Positions 35,090-45,401 of a DNA stretch of 64,000 nt are shown here, one piece after another. The DNA is from Bacillus infantis NRRL B-14911 (lineage in GTDB: Bacteria; Bacillota; Bacilli; Bacillales; Cytobacillaceae), in assembly GCF_000473245.1 (NCBI RefSeq), contig NC_022524.1, forward strand, positions 3,124,501 to 3,188,500, written 5' to 3'. The position numbers and the translations under genes are program-made. The notes beneath the pieces are model-generated. The model searched no databases and had not been told where the DNA came from. It saw only the letters and a program-made list of their open reading frames with translations. Each line of letters opens with the position of its first letter. The first letter of the stretch is position 1.

Positions 35090-36010
35090 TTATCCGGCAG
35101 AAAGAATATCTCCGGGATGAATGATGTCATCTGCCAGACTGTTTGCTTTTTTAAGCTGTGATACTGTGGTCCCCAATTTGGATGATATAGAATACAAAGT
35201 ATCTCCGGTTTTCACTTCATATACTGGTGCAGCTGCTTCTTTGCCCTTCTCATGGCTCCTGGAAGCAATCATCAGCTGCCGCAGCCTGAGCCTATGCTCA
35301 CGCGCCTCGGCAGCGGGCACTGCTGGAGGCTTAAGAATGGAATTTTTCATTGTTTCACTGGCTGCTGTACCTTTCCTCCCGGCACTTTCGTCATTTCTGC
35401 CTGCAGCGGCGAAGGGCTGTCCATTATCATCTGCTAGCAGCAGGCTGGCCGTTTCAATAGTATTGGAACCTTCTGCAGGCTGCACTGAACTGACGGCCGA
35501 ACCGATCTCAGTTTCTCCTAGTGCAAGGAATGGATCGACAGCGTTCTGCTTATCGTATGTCCATTCTGATATATGTACTTCGAAATGAAGATGGACACCA
35601 GAGGAATCCCCTGTATTGCCCATAGTGCCGATTGTCTGGCCCTGCAGCACCTTTTCCCCTTCTGCTGCCTTTCTCTCCTGGAGATGGGCATAAACGGTCT
35701 CAGTGCCATTCTGATGCTTAATAAATATTACATTCCCATAAGAATCAGAATAATAGGATCTGGTCACAATGCCCTCCTCTGCTGCATAAACCGGTGTACC
35801 GGGGGCTGAAGCGATATCAATTCCTTTGTGTGCGCCATTCCGGGTGCCAAAGCAATCTGACAGGACACCATCTGCCGGCCATTGCCAGCCTGAAGCAAAC
35901 ACTTCATCATGCAGTTCTGAAGCCTGCGGCTGCCTGCCGCCGATGAAAAGCAGGCTAATGAATACCAGCACAAGCCATGCTATTAAAAACCTTCTTATAT
36001 AATCTCTCAT
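35090..36010 (-). CDS. Secreted M23 endopeptidase with C-terminal LysM domain
   Basis: 306 residues. An N-terminal signal/anchor (FLIAWLVLVFISLLFIGG) is followed by the M23 peptidase domain (about 42-145): GAHKGIDIASAPGTPVYAAE (HxxxD zinc ligands), VYAHLQ and GVHLHFEVH (HxH). A low-complexity linker follows, then LysM (about 260-303, VYEVKTGDTLYSISSKLG). It should cut peptidoglycan cross-bridges or peptides while bound to the wall. AAGGAGG lies ahead of ATG 36010. The particular physiological role (growth or sporulation) is unknown. Confidence 0.9.
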   Translation of the reverse strand: MRDYIRRFLIAWLVLVFISLLFIGGRQPQASELHDEVFASGWQWPADGVLSDCFGTRNGAHKGIDIASAPGTPVYAAEEGIVTRSYYSDSYGNVIFIKHQNGTETVYAHLQERKAAEGEKVLQGQTIGTMGNTGDSSGVHLHFEVHISEWTYDKQNAVDPFLALGETEIGSAVSSVQPAEGSNTIETASLLLADDNGQPFAAAGRNDESAGRKGTAASETMKNSILKPPAVPAAEAREHRLRLRQLMIASRSHEKGKEAAAPVYEVKTGDTLYSISSKLGTTVSQLKKANSLADDIIHPGDILSAG

Positions 36011-36257
36011 ATGATCCTCCTTGCCATTTCAGCTTTACTTTCCCACCGTATGACAGCATGTCCTATATTAGAACCTCCGTGTCCGGAAATCTTATTATTC
36101 CTGCACGATTTCCCGGGAGAAAACACAGCCATTATTATGCAATTACATCAGGCGGTTTTATACATGAAAGAATATTAAGGTTATTTAGGAAAATGCAAAG
36201 GCAGGGGAAGCTGATAGACCGTAATCAAAGAAGAAAATTTAATTTGTTATTTTTCAA

Positions 36258-36297
36258 AAATAAAAACAGGGTTCAGCCTATGGGCCGATCCCTGTTC
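36258..36297 (-). terminator. Rho-independent terminator of the sigX-rsiX operon
   Basis: On the minus strand ACAGGG and CCCTGT bracket an inner GGCC/GGCT stem and are followed by TTTTTATTTTT. Confidence 0.8.
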
Positions 36298-36315
36298 TTC
36301 GCATATATTTTAAAA

Positions 36316-37599
36316 TTATGGGAGCTGCCGCAAGTTCGGCGCTGCCGGAACATTCAATGCTTCCTGCAGCTGGAAGCTTCCTACTTCTTCAATCTCGGCA
36401 TTATCCAGCTTTACTGTACTGTAATTGAATCCTTTGGCCATCAGAAGGATCGCTTCGATGGTATACGACGAAACAGCATTATCCTCAAGCTTAGTGCCTT
36501 CTTCCAGGGTCAGTGTGAGCTCACTGCCTTCGCCTTCGCCTTCGGACTCTGTTTCGCTTTTTATATTCATATCGCTTGGGATAGACGGCTCCAGCCCAAG
36601 CGTGTCTTTGTTCAGTTTCATTGCCTCGATTGCTTCCTGTATTGAGCCGTAGCTTTCTTCTCCAGGCACAATGAATGGGGGAGATTGAGGATTAGTGTAT
36701 AAAAAGTAATAAGCATGATTTCCTTTGTCATCTGCAACGGGAAGACTTTCTACCACTCCTGTGTGAGGGTATTCTACTCCTGGTTCTCCCTCTGTTGTCA
36801 AAAGGACTGATTTTGCATGAAGCGAATCAATATTATTCGTTAAAATACTGTTGAACAAGACTTCTTTAGCAGAGCCGTTTAAGTCTGCTTCCTTTGTCAG
36901 GTCTGCTGTCAAAGTTTCAGTTTCCTGATCATAATACAGCTCAGTTTCCGGGATCGGATAAGCTTCGCCCAGCCCCCATTCTTCCTCCGTCAGCTTTTCC
37001 ATAGTTTCTTTATATAAATCAAATTCTGTCTTGCCTTCCTCCGGTGCAGCAAGGACGCTTACAGGCACTAGTGTCTGTATATTTGCATCAGGGATGGCAT
37101 AGGTAAGGATCGTCTGCCCCTGAACATCTTCTTCATATAAAGCGGTCCGGTAGTCGCTTTCTTCTTCCGCAAAAGAAGCCAGCCCCGCTTTCCCGTCATC
37201 CTCCTGCACTTCTGTTTCTGACGGCTCTGCCTCAGAATCATTTTGGACCCCTGCCTCCCCTTCGCTGGTGTCTTCACTTTTTTGGGCAGTCTCATAGCTG
37301 TTTTCTTTCTGTTCAGAAGGTTCAATTCCTGAAGAAGCCTGGTCGCCTTTGTTTTCTGTTGCCTGATCTGCAGATTCCTGAAACTGCTGACCGGTCATGC
37401 CCGGAATCAGGATAAAGAGAAGAAGGACAGCCGCAGCAGCTGCCGCTGCAGGAATGACCCAGAATGTGCGTCTCCGCTTCCGCATCCGGCGGGATACATT
37501 CTGGTAGATTTCCTGTGGGGCCCGCTCATCCTGTATCTTTGGAAGCTGCCGGAGCAGCCTCTCAAGCTGTTCATCGTTCCACTCTGATTTTTTCACCAT
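36316..37599 (-). CDS. rsiX: Anti-sigma-X factor RsiX
   Basis: 427 residues, longer than the roughly 370 of B. subtilis RsiX. A cytosolic N-terminal anti-sigma segment (MVKKSEWNDEQLERLLRQLP) precedes one membrane helix (FWVIPAAAAAAAVLLLFILI, about 46-66). A long acidic, low-complexity stretch (about 70-150) and a GerMN-like extracellular region with LYYDQETETLTADL follow. It binds sigma-X and keeps it inactive. Its start overlaps the sigX 3' end by 29 bases, with AAAGGAGGG ahead, so the pair is coupled. Confidence 0.92.
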   Translation of the reverse strand: MVKKSEWNDEQLERLLRQLPKIQDERAPQEIYQNVSRRMRKRRRTFWVIPAAAAAAAVLLLFILIPGMTGQQFQESADQATENKGDQASSGIEPSEQKENSYETAQKSEDTSEGEAGVQNDSEAEPSETEVQEDDGKAGLASFAEEESDYRTALYEEDVQGQTILTYAIPDANIQTLVPVSVLAAPEEGKTEFDLYKETMEKLTEEEWGLGEAYPIPETELYYDQETETLTADLTKEADLNGSAKEVLFNSILTNNIDSLHAKSVLLTTEGEPGVEYPHTGVVESLPVADDKGNHAYYFLYTNPQSPPFIVPGEESYGSIQEAIEAMKLNKDTLGLEPSIPSDMNIKSETESEGEGEGSELTLTLEEGTKLEDNAVSSYTIEAILLMAKGFNYSTVKLDNAEIEEVGSFQLQEALNVPAAPNLRQLP

Positions 37600-38122
37600 C
37601 TCTTCCCTCCTTTATCAATAAAGTCTCCATATGGCCCTTCAATACCTTCAGAGCCCTATGCTGGGTTGTCTTCACCTTGCTTTCGGTCCAATGGAGGGCT
37701 TCGGCCGTTTCCGAAATAGACAGCTCCTGGATATATCTCATAATAATCACCATCTTCTGGTCGACTGTGCATAAGTCAAGGCAGCGGTAGATCATCTGGA
37801 TTTCTTCGCGCTGCATAGCGATATCTTCCGGTACAGGGCTGTCGTCCCTGATCTGCTGCTCCGTCCAGTCGAACTTTTCCAGTATCCTCTGTTTCCAACC
37901 TTTCTGCTTCCGGAAAGAATCGATTGCAACATTACGGGCAATAGAGAATAACCAGGTTTTCTCGCTGCTTTTTCCTTCAAACCGGTCATAGGATTTAAGG
38001 ACACGGATATATACTTCCTGCACCAGATCCTCGGCCAGCTCTTTGCTCTTCACCATATAAAATAGGAATTGAAAAACGTCCTGATGATAATTGGTATATA
38101 AGTCATCAAAAACGGAGTCCAT
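37571..38122 (-). CDS. sigX: ECF RNA polymerase sigma factor SigX
   Basis: 183 residues from ATG 38122 (MDSVFDDLYTNYHQD), with GGGGAGGG about 9 bases ahead; ATG 38143 lies at the expected transcription start. Region 2 is VFQFLFYMVKSKELAEDLVQ and region 4 is LSISETAEALHWTESKVKTT, both very close to B. subtilis SigX. It drives genes that alter surface charge and resistance to cationic peptides. An autoregulatory promoter of the SigX type lies just upstream. Coupled with rsiX. Confidence 0.95.
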   Translation of the reverse strand: MDSVFDDLYTNYHQDVFQFLFYMVKSKELAEDLVQEVYIRVLKSYDRFEGKSSEKTWLFSIARNVAIDSFRKQKGWKQRILEKFDWTEQQIRDDSPVPEDIAMQREEIQMIYRCLDLCTVDQKMVIIMRYIQELSISETAEALHWTESKVKTTQHRALKVLKGHMETLLIKEGRDGEKIRVER

Positions 38123-38149
38123 AGGTCTTCCCTCCCCGTTCATAAATTA

Positions 38150-38176
38150 GTCGCAGTTTATGTACAAAAAGTTACA
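38150..38176 (-). promoter_or_regulatory. Autoregulatory SigX-type promoter
   Basis: Minus-strand TGTAAC (38171-38176), 17 bp, CGAC (38150-38153). This equals the B. subtilis sigma-X recognition pattern TGTAAC-N17-CGAC. The predicted start near 38143 leaves a leader of about 20 bases that includes the ribosome-binding site. Confidence 0.82.
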
Positions 38177-38199
38177 TCTATAAATATAGTATTTCTCAG

Positions 38200-38236
38200 A
38201 AAAAAAAGGAAGGGACTTTTTGTGTATTCCCTTCCA
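38200..38236 (-). terminator. Rho-independent terminator downstream of resE
   Basis: GGAAGGGA (38208-38215) pairs with TCCCTTCC (38227-38234). The minus strand continues with eight T. It separates resDE from sigX-rsiX. Confidence 0.85.
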
Positions 38237-38319
38237 GCTGCTTCCTCTTTTGATGAATGATGCTTTATATGGTGTATATGTTTCTTGTGAATCAAGAATA
38301 AACGGCATTTTCCTGTCTT

Positions 38320-40092
38320 TTATTCAATATTTCGAGGAATGACAAAGGAAAATGTCGTTCCCTGCTGCAGTTTGCTTTGTACAGAAATCTGCCCTTTGTG
38401 GGCGTCAATGATATTTTTTGCGATTGCAAGACCGAGACCTGTCCCTGACCTTCCTCTTGTCCTTGCTTTATCTGCCTTATAGAATCGTTCAAAAACAAAC
38501 GGAAGATCCTCCTCCGGTATACCGGATCCGGAATCAGAAACCTCGACCATCAGGCCTTTTTCTTCTGACTTTACCGTTATTTTGACAGACCCGTCTTCAG
38601 GTGTGTGCCGGATGGCATTGTCAATCAGATTGGTCAGCACCTGTTCAATTCTGTCAGGATCAAAAACAAAATCATCTTCTGTTATGCTGAATTCGCTTTC
38701 GAGCTTGATAATCTTCTCTTTGGAAAGCCCTTGAAATTTCCTTGCAATCCTGCTGATATATGGCTTCAGTTCGACTCTGTCCAGGGTAAGCTGTATGTGG
38801 CCCGCTTCCATCCTTGCCAGGTCAAGCAGTTCATTGACCAGCCTGCCCATCCTAAGTGACTCGTCATAAATGACGCTTGCCATTTCCTTTTTCTCTTCAT
38901 CTGTCCCTGCAATGTCATCCACAATCGCTTCACTGTACCCCTGCATCATGGCGATTGGCGTCCTGAGCTCATGGGAGACATTGGCAATAAAGTCTTTTCT
39001 CAGCTTATCCAGCTGCCTTTCCTCTGTCATATCACGCAGAACGGCAACCGCTCCGCGGATAAAAGTATTGTTATACAAAGGGCTGACGATGATGACCCAG
39101 ATTCTTCCCTGGATCGGCATTTCGCCTATCTGCTCTTTTCCCGTATCGACGGCGCGCTGAAACAGCTTCATTACTTCTGAAGGGACTGCTTCAATATTCG
39201 TACTCTCTTCCCCCTGCTCATAATACCAGTTCTGGATGAAGCGCTCAGCAGGAGGGTTGGTGACAAGGATGGTCCCGTCGCGGCTGAAGGTGATCACACC
39301 GTCCGCCATTCCGCTCAATATACTTGCAAGCTGCTCTTTTTCCTGGCTCAGAGCATTGATATTGAATTTCAGCTGCCTGCCCATCTGATTAAAAGCGGTT
39401 GCCAGCTCTCCGATTTCATCATGGGTGAGAATAGGGACCTTCGTATCAAACTTGCCCTTCGCCACTTCAAAAGCCGCCTCCCTCATTTTTCGGAGCGGCG
39501 CTGTGATTCTTGTTGATAGGAAGAATGCAAAGATGGTGGTCAGGATAATGGCGATTCCTGCAGCAAGAATAATGAACTTAGTGGTTGATCTTGTCGTTTT
39601 CTGCATTTCTTCAAGAGACTGGTATATAAATACAGCTCCGGTGTCCCCATCGTCAACATACGGCACACCGATGATCAGGATGCGTGAATCCTCCTCAGAA
39701 TTACCGCTGGCCGGGTATGGATATACCTTCTTGACTGACCGTCCGGAAAAAGCCTCGGCCAGCCCTTTATCTTCCATGAAGAATTCGCGGGGGAGCTCGA
39801 TCGGCTCTCCTTTGTCAGGTGAATGGTAATACTCTTCATCGCTCTTGATGATAGCAATATTGGTCACGTCATCGACCAGTTCCCAGGAAATCTCCAGCCC
39901 CACATCAAGGTCATGCTCCTTGAGAATCACGGAGATCTTGTTGGCCGTTTTGGTCAGCCCTTTTTCAATCTCATTGATCTGGTTGTTCTCGAAAAACTCA
40001 AGAAGGAGTACCGTAAGGGTAAAAAGGACAAAGGCCACCAGAAAAATGATTGTGATCCAAAGCTTGCCTACTACACTGCGCCAAAACATCAT
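38320..40092 (-). CDS. resE: Sensor histidine kinase ResE
   Basis: 590 residues. Two membrane helices (about 9-30 and 172-192) enclose an extracellular sensor domain. HAMP ([20 protein letters not shown], about 193-245), a PAS domain, HisKA with phosphorylated His in [15 protein letters not shown] (near 370) and HATPase_c with [10 protein letters not shown] and [12 protein letters not shown] follow. ResE controls respiration under oxygen limitation through ResD. Its ATG overlaps the resD stop (ATGA). Length matches B. subtilis. Confidence 0.96.
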   Translation of the reverse strand: MMFWRSVVGKLWITIIFLVAFVLFTLTVLLLEFFENNQINEIEKGLTKTANKISVILKEHDLDVGLEISWELVDDVTNIAIIKSDEEYYHSPDKGEPIELPREFFMEDKGLAEAFSGRSVKKVYPYPASGNSEEDSRILIIGVPYVDDGDTGAVFIYQSLEEMQKTTRSTTKFIILAAGIAIILTTIFAFFLSTRITAPLRKMREAAFEVAKGKFDTKVPILTHDEIGELATAFNQMGRQLKFNINALSQEKEQLASILSGMADGVITFSRDGTILVTNPPAERFIQNWYYEQGEESTNIEAVPSEVMKLFQRAVDTGKEQIGEMPIQGRIWVIIVSPLYNNTFIRGAVAVLRDMTEERQLDKLRKDFIANVSHELRTPIAMMQGYSEAIVDDIAGTDEEKKEMASVIYDESLRMGRLVNELLDLARMEAGHIQLTLDRVELKPYISRIARKFQGLSKEKIIKLESEFSITEDDFVFDPDRIEQVLTNLIDNAIRHTPEDGSVKITVKSEEKGLMVEVSDSGSGIPEEDLPFVFERFYKADKARTRGRSGTGLGLAIAKNIIDAHKGQISVQSKLQQGTTFSFVIPRNIE

Positions 40093-40805
40093 TCATTAAC
40101 AACCTCGAATTTGTAGCCGACGCCCCAGACCGTAACGATCATCCGCGCTGCCTGCTCAGATACTTTATTCAGCTTTTCCCTCAGCCTTTTCACATGTGTG
40201 TCAACTGTCCTTAAATCTCCGAAAAATTCATACTGCCAGACTTCCTTAAGCAGCTGCTCGCGGTCGAAAACCTTATCTGGAGATTTTGCAAGGAAATACA
40301 GGAGCTCATATTCCTTGGGAGTCAGGCTGACCTCTTTACCGTCTGCAATTACCCGGTGGGCATCATTATCGATGGTTAAATGCCGGAATACGATTACATC
40401 TTTTGCAGCAGTTTCAGTCTGCAGGTAGCTCGTCGTGCTGGACCGGCGCAGAAGTGCCTTTACCCGGAGGACAACCTCCCGCGGGCTGAACGGCTTGACG
40501 ATATAATCATCTGTCCCTGCTTCAAAGCCCTGGACCCGGTTCACTTCCTCGCCCTTCGCTGTCAGCATGATGACAGGCGTCGCCTTTCTTTCCCTGAGCT
40601 CACGGCATACTTCGATCCCATCCTTGCCCGGCATCATCAAGTCCAGCAGGATAACATCATAATCAGTTTCAAAAGCCTTCTCCAGAGCCTCGCTGCCGTC
40701 ACCGGCTTCTTCAATCACATAGTTCTCCCTCTCCAGGTACATCTTTAAAAGCCGCCTGATTCTTACCTCATCGTCCACTACCAGGATTTTGGTTTCTCTT
40801 TCCAT
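40089..40805 (-). CDS. resD: Response regulator ResD
   Basis: 238 residues. The receiver domain has acidic residues in [11 protein letters not shown], the phospho-acceptor in [13 protein letters not shown] (Asp near residue 56) and Lys in DYIVKPFSP. The OmpR-type winged helix covers the C-terminal third ([33 protein letters not shown]). It activates cytochrome and anaerobic genes. It is separated from resC by a terminator, so resDE may have separate transcription, as in B. subtilis, where resD has its own promoter. Confidence 0.97.
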   Translation of the reverse strand: MERETKILVVDDEVRIRRLLKMYLERENYVIEEAGDGSEALEKAFETDYDVILLDLMMPGKDGIEVCRELRERKATPVIMLTAKGEEVNRVQGFEAGTDDYIVKPFSPREVVLRVKALLRRSSTTSYLQTETAAKDVIVFRHLTIDNDAHRVIADGKEVSLTPKEYELLYFLAKSPDKVFDREQLLKEVWQYEFFGDLRTVDTHVKRLREKLNKVSEQAARMIVTVWGVGYKFEVVNE

Positions 40806-40879
40806 ATAAAATCCTCCTTTAATAGATCAGCTGCGAGGGGTCCCCTGGGCAGCCGGAATGCCGCAAATGTCTATATTTT

Positions 40880-40916
40880 AAAAAAAGCCTCCACATAGAA
40901 ATCGTGAAGGCTTTAT
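40880..40916 (-). terminator. Terminator between resC and resD
   Basis: On the minus strand AAAGCCTTCAC pairs with GTGGAGGCTTT around GATTTCTAT and is followed by TTTTT, right after the resC stop. Confidence 0.8.
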
Positions 40917-40926
40917 GGAATTATTG

Positions 40927-42114
40927 TCAGGATCCCGCGTATGAGTGCAGACCTGCAATGACAAGATTGACTGCAACCAGGTTAAACATAATGATGGCAA
41001 ACCCGATGACTGCGAGCCATGCCGATTTTTCTCCATGCCAGCCCTTGGACAGCCGGAGATGAAGGAAAGCAGCGTAGAACAGGAATGTGACAAGCGCCCA
41101 TACCTCTTTCGGGTCCCAGCCCCAGAATCTCGTCCAGGCAATTTGTGCCCAGATCATCGCAAAGATAAGCCCTCCCAGCGTAAATACCGGGAATCCTATC
41201 AAGACTGAACGGTATCCGATTTCATCCACAAGGTCCAGTTTGATGTTGCGGACCAGCGGCTGGATGCTTGCAGCAATCCTCTTGCGGAGGATTAGCCTGA
41301 GCAATCCGTAAAGGATGAGTCCTGCCCCGATCGACCATATGACAGTATTCAGTTTTTTAGCATTGATGATAGCCGGCATTTCCACAAGCGGCTCAAATCT
41401 GCCGTCAGTGGTAAGTGTTCCTTCATGAGGGCCCGTTATGGCAGGCATGGTGTATTCAAGTACTGATTCCTGGTCCCCTTTGTCTATCCATGTAAAGCTT
41501 GCTTTATAATCCGCCGCTGAGAAAATGGATGAGACCGCAATGAAACCTACAGTACAAATAAGTCCGAACATGACTGCTTCAAGCCAGAAGGTCCGTTTGC
41601 TGGATTTTGACTGGTCAACAGCCTTCACCAGATAGATCAGGCCTGCTGCAAAGCTGACTGAAAGAATCGCTTCGCCGATAGAAACAGTCGTTACATGGAT
41701 ATAAAGCCAATCACTCTGCAAAGCAGGGATGAGCGGCGAGATATCGCGCGGAAACATGCTGGCATAAGCGATGACAAGCAGCGCGACCGGCATGGTAAAC
41801 ACACCAAGCATCGGTGTTCTGTATAAAAAGTAAATGATGATGAATGCTCCAACAAGGGACATCCCGAAGAATGTCATAAATTCAAAAAGATTGCTCACAG
41901 GAGCATGGCCGGAGGCGACCCAGCGGGTAATAAAATAACCCAGCTGGGCTGCGAACCCGGCAATGGTCACGATAATGGCAATCTTTGCCCATCTGTTTGG
42001 AGACTTTTGGCCGGCGCCATGTTTTTTATCCCTTATGCTTCCGCCAAAAAATAATGTGGCAATTAAGTATAAAATAAAAGCAGTGTATAATAAATTTCCG
42101 CTCAGTGCTACCAC
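40927..42114 (-). CDS. resC: Cytochrome c biogenesis protein ResC (CcsA)
   Basis: 395 residues, about eight membrane helices, from GTG 42114 with GGAGGGG 9 bases ahead. The WWD-type haem-handling motif is [17 protein letters not shown] (near residue 335), with flanking histidines such as [13 protein letters not shown]. With ResB it forms the system II haem lyase that delivers haem to apocytochrome c outside the membrane. The start lies immediately next to the resB stop, so the genes are coupled. Confidence 0.95.
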   Translation of the reverse strand: MVALSGNLLYTAFILYLIATLFFGGSIRDKKHGAGQKSPNRWAKIAIIVTIAGFAAQLGYFITRWVASGHAPVSNLFEFMTFFGMSLVGAFIIIYFLYRTPMLGVFTMPVALLVIAYASMFPRDISPLIPALQSDWLYIHVTTVSIGEAILSVSFAAGLIYLVKAVDQSKSSKRTFWLEAVMFGLICTVGFIAVSSIFSAADYKASFTWIDKGDQESVLEYTMPAITGPHEGTLTTDGRFEPLVEMPAIINAKKLNTVIWSIGAGLILYGLLRLILRKRIAASIQPLVRNIKLDLVDEIGYRSVLIGFPVFTLGGLIFAMIWAQIAWTRFWGWDPKEVWALVTFLFYAAFLHLRLSKGWHGEKSAWLAVIGFAIIMFNLVAVNLVIAGLHSYAGS

Positions 42115-42116
42115 AA

Positions 42117-43772
42117 TTATTGCCCCTCCTTTTCTGATTTTTCCAGTTTATCAGTTTTATCATTTTCCATCTGGTCTTCAGGCACGCTGATGCCTGTATC
42201 TTCAAGGGCGAGCTCAATCTCCCTCTTCAGGCCATGCCAGTTCTTATTTGTATGGCCGGCAACCCACACTTCACCATCGAAGCGGCGCAGCCAGATACGG
42301 CGGTGGTTCCAGTAGGCGCCCTGGATGACGCCGATCATGAAGATCGCCCCTCCGAGAGCCAGTATCCAAAGAGTCAGATCCTTGCGCACTGTCAGGCCTG
42401 AAACATCCTTTGTCTCGACGCCCTGGAAGGCCAGTTTATATTCATTGTCCCCCATGGGCTCGATTGTCTGCTGAATGGCCACAAAGCTGACTTCACCGTC
42501 CGGCTTATCCGGTGTAAACATTTTGAAAACAAATGCCGGATTATTCGGGATGCGTGATTTGGTTGTCGGGTCTCCATTTTCATCGAATTCAAAGTCCGGG
42601 AAATAGCTGACAACTTCTACTGAATAGCCTTCATTCAGCTTATATTCAGTCTTGGGATCATACAGATCAACCGTCAAATCGCCGAATGTCTCCCCTGATT
42701 CTTTATTTGTCAGGGAAAATGACATTTTGTTCAGTTCGTTCAGCTTATAATCTACCTGATATAGTGCAAACGACTCGAACTTCAGCGGCTCATTAACCTT
42801 GATGCTATAATTCTTTACCTTTTCAAGGTCATGGGTTTCACCGGTAACGGTTTCACCCTGTTTCCGGTACAAGGTCACATCAGATTGATAATTCTTAGCG
42901 ACGGTGCCTGCCCTGTCAATCGCATCATTAAAGACTTCTTTGTCAGTTTCTTTATCATAGACTTCTAGAGTGAATGCCTCATTGGAAAGATAATATTCTC
43001 CCTTTGTTTCAGGGATTACCTTCGTTTCGCCCTCCCTGATCCACAGCACTTTATCCACGTACATTCCGGGAACAAAGCGGAGCATGCCTCCAATCAGGAA
43101 AATGATCAGGCCGACATGGTTGACATAGGGGCCCCAGCGGGAGAAGCGGCCTTTTTCAGCAAGGACATTGCCGTTTTCTTCACGGATATTGTATTTTCTT
43201 GCCTTCAGCTTTTCCTTGATCACTTCATACTGCCCGTCAACATTATCAGTCTTTGAAATCCCAAAAAGCCTCTGGCGCTTTAAATAGCCTTCATGCCTTG
43301 TAACACGCTGGGTCTTTAAAGCCCGGTATAAAGGGACTGCCCGGTCAAGGCTGGCAATGACCAAAGAAACGCCGAGGGAAGCAATCAGGATTAAATACCA
43401 CCATGAGCTGTAGAGATTATGGAAGCCAAGTTCATAATACAGCTTCCCGAACCATCCGTACTGGTCTTCATAATATTCGGCAGCAGGCATGGTCGGGGGG
43501 ATATACATTTCCTGCGGGAGGATTGTCCCCATTGCCGATGCAATAAGGGTGAGTACGATGATCCACACGCCGACTTTGACAGAGGAAAAGAAATTCCAGA
43601 TTTTGTCCACAAATGTCTTATTATAGGTTTGTGAGCGCCGCGCTGTCCCTTCATATCTCATATCGATCAGCTTTTTGTCTTTCGCCTGCTCCTCGAGCAC
43701 CTTTCCGCAGGATTCACAAAGAATGGTCCCATGCGGATTGAGATGCCCGCATTCGCATTTAACTTCTTTCAT
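42117..43772 (-). CDS. resB: Cytochrome c biogenesis protein ResB (Ccs1)
   Basis: 551 residues. An N-terminal zinc ribbon is present ([20 protein letters not shown] split as [10 protein letters not shown] and ILCESCGKV, residues 5-24). Three N-terminal and one C-terminal membrane helices ([18 protein letters not shown] near 480) enclose a large external domain. ResB/ResC make up the system II synthase. It starts 15 bases after resA. Length is like B. subtilis ResB (about 540). Confidence 0.95.
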   Translation of the reverse strand: MKEVKCECGHLNPHGTILCESCGKVLEEQAKDKKLIDMRYEGTARRSQTYNKTFVDKIWNFFSSVKVGVWIIVLTLIASAMGTILPQEMYIPPTMPAAEYYEDQYGWFGKLYYELGFHNLYSSWWYLILIASLGVSLVIASLDRAVPLYRALKTQRVTRHEGYLKRQRLFGISKTDNVDGQYEVIKEKLKARKYNIREENGNVLAEKGRFSRWGPYVNHVGLIIFLIGGMLRFVPGMYVDKVLWIREGETKVIPETKGEYYLSNEAFTLEVYDKETDKEVFNDAIDRAGTVAKNYQSDVTLYRKQGETVTGETHDLEKVKNYSIKVNEPLKFESFALYQVDYKLNELNKMSFSLTNKESGETFGDLTVDLYDPKTEYKLNEGYSVEVVSYFPDFEFDENGDPTTKSRIPNNPAFVFKMFTPDKPDGEVSFVAIQQTIEPMGDNEYKLAFQGVETKDVSGLTVRKDLTLWILALGGAIFMIGVIQGAYWNHRRIWLRRFDGEVWVAGHTNKNWHGLKREIELALEDTGISVPEDQMENDKTDKLEKSEKEGQ

Positions 43773-43787
43773 CCTAAAAACTCCCTG

Positions 43788-44315
43788 TTACTTAGGTTGG
43801 ATCTGCTCCATGAAGGTGCGGATCGTATCTTCTGTCAATTGGCCGGTATGGATCTTCACCACTTCGCCCTCCGGATTGATCAGGAATGTGGCGGGAAGGG
43901 GATCGATGGCGTAAGCATTCTGCACCTGACCATCCTTGTCATTGACAATCGGGAATGCGAGTCCATATCTTTCAGCAAACTTCTTGACGGCAAAATCAGA
44001 TTCGCCTACATTTACAGCCAGCACCTGGACGCCCTCGTCCGTGAACTGTTTGTACTGGTTATTCATATAAGGCATTTCCTTTTCACAAGGCTTGCACCAG
44101 GTTCCCCAGAAGTTCAGGAAAACACCCTGTCCTTCATAATCTGAAAGCCTGTGCTTTTCCCCATCCATGTCCACCAAAGCAAAATCAGGGGCTTTTTCCC
44201 CGACTGCAACTTTTCTGATATCATCTTTCGTTATGCTTGCGTATAGAGTGTATGCAACGGCAGCACCCAGAACAAGCAAAATGACTGTTCTCATAACGAG
44301 ACGCCGTTTTTTCAT
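43788..44315 (-). CDS. resA: Thiol-disulfide oxidoreductase ResA
   Basis: 175 residues from ATG 44315 with GGGAGG ahead; 41 in-frame codons upstream are not part of the protein. The N-terminal membrane anchor (VMRTVILLVLGAAVAYTLYA) puts a thioredoxin fold outside the cell. The active site is FWGTWCKPCEKEMPY (near residue 73). B. subtilis has CEPC here; the neighbouring conserved Glu (EKEMPY) is kept. ResA reduces the haem-binding CxxCH of apocytochrome c before ligation. First gene of resABC. Confidence 0.95.
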   Translation of the reverse strand: MKKRRLVMRTVILLVLGAAVAYTLYASITKDDIRKVAVGEKAPDFALVDMDGEKHRLSDYEGQGVFLNFWGTWCKPCEKEMPYMNNQYKQFTDEGVQVLAVNVGESDFAVKKFAERYGLAFPIVNDKDGQVQNAYAIDPLPATFLINPEGEVVKIHTGQLTEDTIRTFMEQIQPK

Positions 44316-44493
44316 AAGTACCTCCCTGATGTTCATGCTGCTTCTTAGCCCTTGGATGGAGCTGCAGCACCCTGCAAGAATCCGCATACAATCCTTTGCG
44401 TGCAGGTATGAGCGCTCCCCCGGGCAACTGTCTATCATTATACCTTATTCATTATCGCACTGTTGTTAACAAAGCCTTCCAACTGTGAAACTT

Positions 44494-45234
44494 CTATGAA
44501 TTTTTCTTTTTGCCGGCACTGCTCGCAAGAGTCCTGAGCTGTTTTACCTCATGGGCTGTAAGCTCCCTCGCATCACCTGCGCTCAATCCCTGCAGAGTAA
44601 GAAAGCCGTATCGCTCCCTTTTGAGCTTCATGACCGGGTGCCCGATGGCCTCCAGCATCCTTCTGACCTGGCGGTTCCTTCCTTCATGGATGACCAGTTC
44701 AACGATGGCTGTATTCTTTTGTTTGTCAATTGAAAGCACCTTGACTCTTGCCGGAGCTGTTTTGCCATCCTCCAGGCGGACACCCCTTTCAAGGCTTTTC
44801 AGTTTTTCCCTGGCTGGTATTCCTTTGATCTTCGCCACATATACCTTTTCCACTTCGTTTTTCGGATGCATGAGCAGATTGGCAAATTCTCCGTCATTGG
44901 TCATCAGCAGGAGGCCCGAAGTGTCGAAATCAAGCCTGCCGACAGGGTAGACCCTCTCCTTGATCTGAGGCAGGAGATCAGTTACGACCTTCCTTCCCTT
45001 TTCATCCGTCACACTTGAAATAACCCCTCTGGGCTTATACAGAAGGATATACACAGGCTCTTCCCTTTCAACCGGGATTCCGTCCACTTCCACCCTGTCT
45101 GAAGAAGAAACTTTCAGTCCAAGTTCTTTTACAACTTTCCCATTTACTTTTACATGTCCCTCTGCAATCAGCTGCTCCGCTTTTCGTCTCGATGCAACCC
45201 CTGCATGGGCAATCACTTTTTGAAGCCTTTCCAT
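44494..45234 (-). CDS. rluB: 23S rRNA pseudouridine synthase RluB
   Basis: 246 residues. N-terminal S4 RNA-binding domain (LQKVIAHAGVASRRKAEQLI), then the RsuA/RluB catalytic domain with GRLDFDTSGLLLMTNDG (catalytic Asp near residue 102) and a C-terminal lysine-rich tail. It modifies a uridine in the peptidyl-transferase region of 23S rRNA (position 2605 in E. coli RluB). The position between spmB and resA is the B. subtilis ypuL place. A 178-base gap separates it from resA. Confidence 0.94.
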   Translation of the reverse strand: MERLQKVIAHAGVASRRKAEQLIAEGHVKVNGKVVKELGLKVSSSDRVEVDGIPVEREEPVYILLYKPRGVISSVTDEKGRKVVTDLLPQIKERVYPVGRLDFDTSGLLLMTNDGEFANLLMHPKNEVEKVYVAKIKGIPAREKLKSLERGVRLEDGKTAPARVKVLSIDKQKNTAIVELVIHEGRNRQVRRMLEAIGHPVMKLKRERYGFLTLQGLSAGDARELTAHEVKQLRTLASSAGKKKNS

Positions 45235-45365
45235 TTATGTCACCTCAATAAAATACTTATGGCAATCTTTTGTCCATCTAATGAATTATGACACAAACCG
45301 GCCTATTTTCAAAGCAGCCGATGTTAAAAGTATGCCGAAAGCGGAACAGGTCCTCCATGGAACCA

Positions 45366-45394
45366 CAAAAAGGACGCCGTTTTTCGGCGCCCTT
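45366..45394 (-). terminator. Rho-independent terminator of dacB-spmA-spmB
   Basis: On the minus strand GGGCGCCG and CGGCGTCC enclose AAAAA and are followed by TTTTTG. Confidence 0.88.
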
Positions 45395-45401
45395 CCCTTT
45401 C

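Noticed and set aside
37571-37599. Frameshift between sigX and rsiX
   Set aside because: The 29-base overlap is a normal coupling with a good ribosome-binding site for rsiX; both proteins are complete.
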